A DNA stretch of 5,950 nucleotides. It comes from Gammaproteobacteria bacterium (GTDB taxonomy: Bacteria > Pseudomonadota > Gammaproteobacteria > Arenicellales > Poriferihabitantaceae). The notes beneath the pieces were generated by a model. That model was not told where the DNA came from. It saw only the letters and a program-made list of their open reading frames with translations, and made no database searches. Shown piece after piece: positions 1 to 5,043 of the stretch; within the stretch, counting starts at the first letter, position 1, and every line of letters starts with the position of its first letter. The stretch spans positions 1 through 5,950 of the forward strand of contig JAIBDK010000156.1 of the NCBI GenBank assembly GCA_024679435.1, in the 5' to 3' direction. The position numbers and the translations under genes were made by a program.

Positions 1-4
1 AATT

Positions 5-1078
5 TTGAATAATATAATTGTAGGAATGTCCGGTGGAGTTGATTCGTCTGTCGCTGCCGCAAAACTGATTGAAGAAGGCCACAAGGTTACCGGACTCTTC
101 ATGAAAAACTGGGAAGAAGACGACGACGCCGACTACTGCTCTGCATCGGAAGATTTGGCAGATGCCGAAGCAGTTTGCAAACTTCTGGAGATAGAATTAA
201 AAACGGTTAACTTTTCTCACGAATACTGGACCCGTGTTTTCCAGCTCTTTCTGGAAGAATATCGGAGTGGAAGAACACCAAATCCGGATATTGTTTGTAA
301 TAAGGAAATCAAGTTTAAAGAATTTCTAAACTGGGCCATGCATCTCGGAGCGGACTACATTGCCACCGGGCACTATGCCAGACTCAACAAACAAAACAGG
401 CACTATTTTCTTCGAAAGGGAAGAGATAACAAAAAAGACCAAAGCTATTTCCTCCACACTTTGGATCAGGAAGCACTAAGCTACACCAGTTTTCCCATAG
501 GTGAAATGAAAAAGGATCAGGTTCGCCAGACGGCACAAAAATTGTCGCTACCGATTCATGACAAAAAAGACAGCACCGGAATCTGCTTTATCGGCGAGCG
601 TCGATTTAGCGATTTTCTCAGTCGCTTCCTCCCCTCTCAGACGGGGCAGATAAAAACCCTCGACGGACAAACCATCGGCGAACATCAGGGGGCATACTAT
701 TACACCATTGGCCAGCGTCAGGGGCTTGGGATTGGCGGTGATGGGGAGCCCTGGTATGTCACAGAAAAAGATGTAAACCGAAATATTGTATACGTGGTTC
801 AAGGTCATGATCATCCCGCATTAATGAAAAAGGTCGTTCACGCTGAACAACTTAGCTGGGTTACAGGGACTCCACCTACTTTGCCGCTTAACTGTAAAGC
901 CAAAACCAGATACCGCCAGGAAGAACAAAACTGCACCATATCGATGATTGGACCGAACTATACAAAAGTCGAGTTTGATTATCCGCAGTGGGCTATTACT
1001 CCCGGCCAATCTATCGTTTTTTACAACGAAGATATTTGTATCGGTGGCGGAGTTATCCAATCTGCTCAGGATAACTAA
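5..1078 (+). CDS. mnmA: tRNA-specific 2-thiouridylase MnmA
   Basis: Cytoplasmic enzyme that uses ATP and sulfur relayed by the Tus system to make 2-thiouridine at wobble position 34 of Lys, Glu and Gln tRNAs. Seen: the ATP-binding PP-loop SGGVDSS at residues 9-15, the LFMKNWEEDD block at 31-40, the first catalytic cysteine in NPDIVCNKEIKF (Cys98), KDQSYFLHTL at 144-153, and the second cysteine in DSTGICFIGERRF (Cys194). The C-terminal beta-barrel part (TPGQSIVFY, GGGVI) is complete. At 357 residues it is near the 368 of the E. coli protein. The start is uncertain: TTG at position 5 places IIVGMSGG just inside the N terminus, but the frame is open to the window edge and E. coli MnmA has about four more residues before this motif, so the true start may lie to the left. 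No ribosome binding site can be judged. In many gammaproteobacteria hflD follows this gene, but here purB does. Confidence 0.96.
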   Translation: MNNIIVGMSGGVDSSVAAAKLIEEGHKVTGLFMKNWEEDDDADYCSASEDLADAEAVCKLLEIELKTVNFSHEYWTRVFQLFLEEYRSGRTPNPDIVCNKEIKFKEFLNWAMHLGADYIATGHYARLNKQNRHYFLRKGRDNKKDQSYFLHTLDQEALSYTSFPIGEMKKDQVRQTAQKLSLPIHDKKDSTGICFIGERRFSDFLSRFLPSQTGQIKTLDGQTIGEHQGAYYYTIGQRQGLGIGGDGEPWYVTEKDVNRNIVYVVQGHDHPALMKKVVHAEQLSWVTGTPPTLPLNCKAKTRYRQEEQNCTISMIGPNYTKVEFDYPQWAITPGQSIVFYNEDICIGGGVIQSAQDN

Positions 1079-1113
1079 ATCTTTAGAAAGGCGCTTTTTT
1101 GCTAAATAACCAC

Positions 1114-1130
1114 ACTCTGAATCACAGAGT
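1114..1130 (+). repeat. Perfect 6-bp hairpin in the purB leader region
   Basis: ACTCTG (1114-1119) and CAGAGT (1125-1130) are exact reverse complements around the 5-base loop AATCA. No T-run follows, so it is not a standard intrinsic terminator. It overlaps the left arm of the ATCACAG/CTGTGAT inverted repeat, so the two structures could not form at once in RNA. The function is unknown and chance occurrence is possible. Confidence 0.35.
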
Positions 1131-1147
1131 TACACGATGGCTGTGAT
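1121..1147. promoter_or_regulatory. Spaced inverted repeat, possible operator upstream of purB
   Basis: ATCACAG (1121-1127) and CTGTGAT (1141-1147) are perfect 7-base inverted repeats separated by 13 bases. Their centres are 20 bases apart, close to two helical turns, as expected for a dimeric DNA-binding regulator. The repeat ends about 16 bases before a candidate -10 (1164-1169), so it overlaps where a -35 would sit. The arms contain TGTGA/TCACA-like cores, but in the wrong orientation and spacing for a CRP site, and the sequence does not match the E. coli PurR box. The regulator is not identifiable from sequence alone. Confidence 0.35.
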
Positions 1148-1169
1148 AAAATTAAGCGTCCATTATTAT
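1141..1169 (+). promoter_or_regulatory. Weak candidate promoter for the purB transcript
   Basis: TATTAT at 1164-1169 matches the sigma-70 -10 consensus at five of six positions. CTGTGA at 1141-1146, 17 bases upstream, matches the -35 consensus at only three of six. Transcription would begin near 1176, leaving a leader of only about ten bases before the TTG codon at 1187. That would fit the absence of a Shine-Dalgarno sequence there. This is an inference from weak motifs, and purB could equally be transcribed from upstream of mnmA. Confidence 0.3.
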
Positions 1170-1186
1170 CATGATCAGCCCCCAAA

Positions 1187-2572
1187 TTGACCGACAATAA
1201 TCTGGCACTCAGTGCCCTCACCGCCCTATCGCCCCTGGATGGGCGATATCAGGGAAAAACCGCCTCTCTCAGGCCTCATTTCAGCGAGTACGGACTGATA
1301 CATGCACGAATCAGAGTTGAGGTCGAATGGCTGATCCACCTGTCACAACAAGACATGATCACCGAAGTGCCGGCATTCTCAGAAACAACAACCGAATTCT
1401 TGCGTTCTCTGGTACACAAATTTGATATCGGGCAGGCTGAGCAGGTTAAGAAAATAGAATGCACCACCAACCACGATGTAAAAGCGATTGAGTATTATCT
1501 TAAAGGTGCGATTAAGGGTAATTCTGAACTGGAATCTGTAAGTGAGTTTATTCACTTTGCCTGCACCTCTGAAGATATCAACAATCTGTCCTACGGATTA
1601 ATGGTATCCAACGCGCGTCAGCAAGTTTTGCTGCCCGGACTCAACACGCTCACAAACATCCTCAGCGAACTGGCCAACCGTTATGCCACTGAGCCCATGC
1701 TGGCCCGAACTCATGGCCAACCCGCCAGCCCGACCACGGTGGGAAAGGAGATTGCAAACGTTTGCTACAGATTAAAACAGGCGGTTGACAAGTTTTCCCG
1801 GGTTGAAATAATTGGCAAAATGAACGGAGCAGTAGGGAATTTTAATGCCCACTATTCTGCCTATCCAGAACTGGACTGGCCCGAAATTTCCCAACAGTTT
1901 GTAACCAGCCTCGGTCTTTCTTACCAGGCATTTACCACTCAGATTGAACCCCACGACTATATCGCCGAATATTCCCATGCCCTTTCCAGAATCAACACCA
2001 TTATCCTGGATCTGGATCGAGACATCTGGGGTTATATATCCTTAGGCTATTTCAAACAAAGAGTCATCGCCGGAGAAGTCGGATCCAGTACGATGCCCCA
2101 TAAAGTCAATCCCATTGATTTTGAAAACTCCGAGGGCAATCTGGGTCTTGCCAATGCTGTGCTGGGCCATTTAGCCGACAAACTCCCCGTTAGTCGCTGG
2201 CAACGTGATCTTACTGACTCCACTGTATTAAGAAATCTCGGCGTTGGAGCAGGTTATACCTTACTTGCGGTAGAATCTACTCTGAAGGGTTTAAACAAAC
2301 TCGATCTCAATCCTGCAGCGCTGAAGGCTGATCTCGACAACAACTGGGAAGTATTGGCGGAACCTATCCAGACCGTTATGCGGAGATATGGTGTTGACGA
2401 ACCCTATGAAAAACTTAAGGCTCTTACTCGTGGGCAGCAGGGCATTACCCGGGACTCCCTGCATGAATTCATAAGTACTTTGGAAATTCCTGAATCGGCC
2501 AAAGTCCTGTTAAGGGAGATGACCCCTTCCAACTATATCGGGAATGCCGTCGAAGCCGTTTCAAAACTCTAA
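1187..2572 (+). CDS. purB: Adenylosuccinate lyase PurB
   Basis: Cytoplasmic homotetrameric lyase of the fumarase/aspartase superfamily. It releases fumarate from SAICAR in inosinate synthesis and from adenylosuccinate in AMP synthesis. Seen: N-terminal LSALTALSPLDGRY (residues 8-21), TTNHDVKA (93-100), SEFIHFACTSEDINN (119-133), ARTHGQPASP with the catalytic-type His176, EPHDYIAEYSHAL (254-266), and the superfamily signature GSSTMPHKVNP (299-309) carrying the loop serine, followed by RWQRDLTDSTVLRN. The length of 461 fits the long E. coli type (456). The TTG start is chosen because the frame closes at a TGA at 1172, no other usable start lies between, and the conserved N terminus begins seven residues later. 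There is no visible Shine-Dalgarno site. The RluF-like gene follows after 12 bases in the same frame, suggesting joint transcription and perhaps coupled translation. Confidence 0.97.
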   Translation: MTDNNLALSALTALSPLDGRYQGKTASLRPHFSEYGLIHARIRVEVEWLIHLSQQDMITEVPAFSETTTEFLRSLVHKFDIGQAEQVKKIECTTNHDVKAIEYYLKGAIKGNSELESVSEFIHFACTSEDINNLSYGLMVSNARQQVLLPGLNTLTNILSELANRYATEPMLARTHGQPASPTTVGKEIANVCYRLKQAVDKFSRVEIIGKMNGAVGNFNAHYSAYPELDWPEISQQFVTSLGLSYQAFTTQIEPHDYIAEYSHALSRINTIILDLDRDIWGYISLGYFKQRVIAGEVGSSTMPHKVNPIDFENSEGNLGLANAVLGHLADKLPVSRWQRDLTDSTVLRNLGVGAGYTLLAVESTLKGLNKLDLNPAALKADLDNNWEVLAEPIQTVMRRYGVDEPYEKLKALTRGQQGITRDSLHEFISTLEIPESAKVLLREMTPSNYIGNAVEAVSKL

Positions 2573-2584
2573 CCCAGAAACAAA

Positions 2585-3316
2585 TTGACAACAAACCCAA
2601 CGGATAAAGTTCGACTATCCAAAGTAATGGCTCAGCGTGGATTGTGTTCGCGACGCGAAGCGGATCGATTTATTAAACAGGGTCTGGTTTCCGTAGACGG
2701 GGAAACGGTCAATGTTCTTGGCACCAGAATTGACCCTGACCAGATAATTAAGCTGCATCAAAAAGCGCTGACTGAGCAAACCGGTCTTTGCACAGTGCTG
2801 ATTAACAAGCCCCCGGGCTACGTGTCCGGATTACCAGAACAGGGCTATGAATCAGCTGTAATGCTGGTCACTCAGCGCAACGCGGTCAATCCATCAAGCA
2901 GGATTCCGGATCGTCGCGGACTGGCACCGGCAGGTCGGTTAGACATCGATTCTACCGGTTTGATTGTGTTCACCCAGGATGGTCGAATCGCCAGAAAACT
3001 GGTTGGTGCAGACAGTCAGATAGAAAAGGAATACGTGGTTACGGTTCACGGCGATATTACAGATGCCAAACTGAAACGGCTGCGACACGGAATGAAGTTG
3101 GACGGCAAGCCACTTAAACCTGCGGACGTCCAAAGCCTGGGAAACGGAGAACTAAAGTTTGTACTTGGTGAAGGACGCAAACGGCAAATACGGAGAATGT
3201 GTGAACTGGTTGATCTTGAAGTGAATCTGCTCAAACGAACCCGAATCGGCAACATTCTTTTGTCTGGAATTCCCCGGGGGAAATGGCGACTTCTTAATCC
3301 CGGTGAATTATTCTAA
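2585..3316 (+). CDS. S4-domain 23S rRNA pseudouridine synthase, RluF-like
   Basis: Member of the RsuA/RluB/RluE/RluF family, which isomerises a specific uridine in rRNA. Seen: an N-terminal S4 RNA-binding domain (VRLSKVMAQRGLCSRREAD, residues 9-27, continuing to about 55), LINKPPGYVSG (72-82), the catalytic motif GRLDIDSTGLIVFTQDG (117-133) with Asp120 as nucleophile, KEYVVTV (148-154), and the C-terminal RKRQIRRMC (198-206) and RTRIGNILLSGIPRGKWR (218-235). The S4 domain excludes RluE, and the KEY, RRMC and RTRI..SGIP blocks are closest to E. coli RluF (U2604). The basic tail of RluF is missing (243 against 290 residues). RluB is an alternative and the target base is unproven. The TTG start is forced: the frame closes at the purB stop four codons upstream and the next ATG would cut into the S4 domain. 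No Shine-Dalgarno is seen. pyrD starts 2 bases after the stop. Confidence 0.9.
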   Translation: MTTNPTDKVRLSKVMAQRGLCSRREADRFIKQGLVSVDGETVNVLGTRIDPDQIIKLHQKALTEQTGLCTVLINKPPGYVSGLPEQGYESAVMLVTQRNAVNPSSRIPDRRGLAPAGRLDIDSTGLIVFTQDGRIARKLVGADSQIEKEYVVTVHGDITDAKLKRLRHGMKLDGKPLKPADVQSLGNGELKFVLGEGRKRQIRRMCELVDLEVNLLKRTRIGNILLSGIPRGKWRLLNPGELF

Positions 3317-3318
3317 CT

Positions 3319-4356
3319 GTGTATCAACTAATAAAACCATTGCTGTTTTTCCTGGACGCAGAAACCAGCCATAATCTGGTCATGCGCACCCTGTCTTTCG
3401 CTTCCGGGTCCTCACTGGCAGGCAAAACGATAGAGAAAATAGCCACAACCCGTATATTAAACTGCCCGGTAAATACTATGGGTCTGGAATTCCCAAACCC
3501 GGTCGGTCTGGCACCAGGTCTCGACAAACAGGGCAATGCTGCCAACATGCTCAGTCGACTCGGGTTTGGATTTGTTGAGCTGGGGACAGTCACTCCACTT
3601 CCTCAACCTGGTAATCCACGACCGCGAATTTTCCGTCTGCGTCAACACAATGCCATAATCAATCGCATGGGTTTCAACAGCGTCGGACTGGAAAAGTTTC
3701 TCAACAATGTCGCTAAAACCCGGCCCGGGATCATCAAAGGCATTAATATTGGCAAAAATGCGGCGACGCCTATGGCCAGGGCAATTGACGATTATCTCAT
3801 TGGACTGCGGGCGGTTTATCAGTGCGCCGAATACATAACCATCAATGTCTCTTCCCCAAATACTAAAAACCTTCGCGAATTGCAGAATGATGACGCGCTC
3901 AATGAACTGCTCAAGGCGCTGCACCACCAAAGGCTGAAACTCTCTGACAGCACCGGTGTCAAAAAACCGCTGGTTCTAAAAATTGCGCCGGACATCGATG
4001 CCCACCAGATCACTACCATCGCCAAACTTGCGCGCAGATATGATATTGATGGAATTGCCGCCACCAACACCACGATCACTCGCGATGGCGTCGAACAACA
4101 TCCTCTGTCCGCCGAACCCGGCGGCCTAAGCGGCACCCCACTAAGAGACAAATCGACGGCTGTTGTTCAAGCGCTGTATCGGAACCTTGAAAATGAAATA
4201 CCCGTAATTGGCATCGGCGGTATTGATGATGCCGCCTCTGCTATGGAAAAATTTCAGGCAGGAGCAAAACTAGTACAAATATATACCGGGTTTATCTATC
4301 GCGGACCCGAGCTAATCCAAGAAATAATCACAGAATATTCACATCGGTATCGTTAG
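3319..4356 (+). CDS. pyrD: Class 2 quinone-dependent dihydroorotate dehydrogenase
   Basis: FMN enzyme on the cytoplasmic face of the inner membrane. It oxidises dihydroorotate to orotate and passes electrons to quinone, the fourth step of pyrimidine synthesis. Seen: the N-terminal helical extension MYQLIKPLLFFLDAETSHNL, typical of class 2, then GLAPGLDKQGN (63-73), GTVTPLPQPGNPRPR (89-103), INRMGFNSVG (114-123), GINIGKN (141-147), NVSSPNT (176-182) with the class 2 catalytic serine at Ser179, KIAPD (221-225), ATNTT (248-252), GGLSG (268-272), GIGGID (298-303) and QIYTGFIYRGP (320-330). Length 345 against 336 in E. coli. The GTG start aligns exactly with the E. coli N terminus. A GGTGA at 3302-3306 is a distant, weak ribosome site, so coupling to the upstream stop codon is likely. 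One oddity: Pro66 stands where the E. coli and human proteins have the second Ala of GxAAGxDK beside FMN. Confidence 0.97.
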   Translation: MYQLIKPLLFFLDAETSHNLVMRTLSFASGSSLAGKTIEKIATTRILNCPVNTMGLEFPNPVGLAPGLDKQGNAANMLSRLGFGFVELGTVTPLPQPGNPRPRIFRLRQHNAIINRMGFNSVGLEKFLNNVAKTRPGIIKGINIGKNAATPMARAIDDYLIGLRAVYQCAEYITINVSSPNTKNLRELQNDDALNELLKALHHQRLKLSDSTGVKKPLVLKIAPDIDAHQITTIAKLARRYDIDGIAATNTTITRDGVEQHPLSAEPGGLSGTPLRDKSTAVVQALYRNLENEIPVIGIGGIDDAASAMEKFQAGAKLVQIYTGFIYRGPELIQEIITEYSHRYR

Positions 4357-4384
4357 GTTTAGTCACCTTTAACCAGATTATTCT

Positions 4385-4389
4385 GAGGA
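4385..4389 (+). promoter_or_regulatory. Ribosome binding site of the DUF4864-like gene
   Basis: GAGGA sits 8 bases before the ATG at 4398 and fixes that start. It is the first clear Shine-Dalgarno site in the window, in contrast with the TTG and GTG starts upstream. Confidence 0.8.
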
Positions 4390-4397
4390 TCGTATTT

Positions 4398-4907
4398 ATG
4401 AGACCGATTGCCAAAAAACTGAGATTTTTCCCAGGATGGATGATCACTTTTGTGGTTATTAGTTGTTCTGCTTATGCAGCAAATGCGTCGGAGCGCTATC
4501 CCGAAGTCTCACCTGACCCCGTTTATACCCCTGGCGAAGTTGTCGGTATCCAGATGCGGGCGCTCGGCCACAATGACCGACCCTACCAAAATGCCGGCAT
4601 CGAACTGACATTTCGCTTTGCATCACCACAAAATCGTCAGTTTACCGGTCCACTCGAACGATTTACTCGGCTGTTCGATAGTCTGGCCTATAAACCTATG
4701 CTCAACCACGTCAAACTTGAAATGGGTGAAGGAGTCATCATCAGCAGTAATGCCCAGATTCCAGTTGTCATTACCGATGCTGATGGCATGCAGGCCGCCT
4801 ATATGTTCACGCTCACCCGACAATCCAGTGAAATCTGCGGCGAATGCTGGATGACAGATTCTGTCGTTCGACTGCAGATACCCGAAGAAAAATCCCCTAT
4901 TCTTTAA
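4398..4907 (+). CDS. Exported DUF4864-like protein, possible lipoprotein
   Basis: No experimentally defined function is known to me. Seen: a basic N terminus (Arg2, Lys6, Lys7, Arg9) and a hydrophobic stretch at about residues 10-23 form a signal peptide. It could be cut by signal peptidase I after AYA27 or ANA30. V20-I21-S22-C23 also fits a relaxed lipobox, so lipid attachment at Cys23 is possible. Residues about 47-158 resemble the DUF4864 domain, a small NTF2-like fold: an amphipathic helix, FRFASPQNRQF (72-82), GPLERFTRLF (84-93), YKPMLNH (98-104), then beta strands with VVITDADGMQAAYMFTLTRQ (123-142). It ends in CGECWMTDSV, a CxxC pair at Cys147/Cys150. The ATG is supported by GAGGA at 4385-4389, 8 bases upstream. 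It lies 41 bases after pyrD and may be cotranscribed. The domain assignment is from memory of the family pattern. Confidence 0.82.
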   Translation: MRPIAKKLRFFPGWMITFVVISCSAYAANASERYPEVSPDPVYTPGEVVGIQMRALGHNDRPYQNAGIELTFRFASPQNRQFTGPLERFTRLFDSLAYKPMLNHVKLEMGEGVIISSNAQIPVVITDADGMQAAYMFTLTRQSSEICGECWMTDSVVRLQIPEEKSPIL

Positions 4908-5043
4908 TTTTGTCACTTTCTTTTCTGTTTGCCTTAGTGCCACCGGCAGGGCGATAATCAATAGTCATTATTTTTGTGGCGCATCGCTTAGTATTCTGTG
5001 CCCACCTTTGATAAGTAATTTTGTTCGAGTTGAGGAAACCAAA
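4908..5043 (+). other. Intergenic region before the aminotransferase
   Basis: This 136-base gap probably separates two transcription units, but no strong terminator or promoter is visible. Three weak dyads are seen. One is TGCC/GGCA (4938-4941, 4945-4948) with outer GCC/GGC pairs. One is an AT-only stem ATAAT/ATTAT (4954-4958, 4967-4971) running into a T-run at 4971-4975. The last is an imperfect stem GTGGCGCA with TGTGCCCAC (4976-4983, 4997-5005; one bulge, one G-U pair). The second could act as a weak terminator for the upstream operon. TTGATA at 5008-5013 looks like a -35 element but has no partner -10 before the start codon. Confidence 0.4.
5032..5037 (+). promoter_or_regulatory. Ribosome binding site of the aminotransferase gene
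   Basis: GAGGAA lies 6 bases before the ATG at 5044, an ideal spacing. It supports this ATG over the later in-frame one at codon 18. Confidence 0.85.

Larger units (their letters stand above)
1079..1186 (+). other. mnmA-purB intergenic region
   Basis: This 108-base gap holds no gene. The T-run at 1095-1100 is preceded only by a 4-base AAAG/CTTT stem with a 3-base loop, too weak to call a terminator. The right half carries an inverted repeat, a small competing hairpin and a candidate -10 element, each listed separately. In a typical gammaproteobacterium this position would be filled by hflD (about 200 codons). Nothing here resembles a remnant of it, although 108 bases would be too short to keep much. 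Confidence 0.6.

Noticed and set aside
1084..1100. Possible intrinsic terminator after mnmA (AAAG/CTTT and T-run)
   Set aside because: The stem is only four pairs, mostly A-T, and the T-run overlaps the stem itself, so it would not terminate efficiently.
1121..1157. CRP-type site near purB
   Set aside because: TGTGA at 1142-1146 is followed after six bases by TAAGC instead of TCACA, and the TCACA at 1122-1126 lies on the wrong side.
3457..3930. A 157-codon open frame on the minus strand inside pyrD
   Set aside because: It lies wholly over the conserved PyrD frame, has no recognisable motifs, and is a by-product of codon bias on the other strand.
4623..4961. A 112-codon minus-strand frame overlapping the DUF4864-like gene and the gap after it
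   Set aside because: The plus-strand gene has a signal peptide, a good ribosome site and family-like motifs; the minus frame has none of these.
4977..4991. Sigma-54 promoter upstream of the aminotransferase (TGGCGC...)
   Set aside because: The GG is present, but ten bases later the required GC is AG, so the -12 element is missing.
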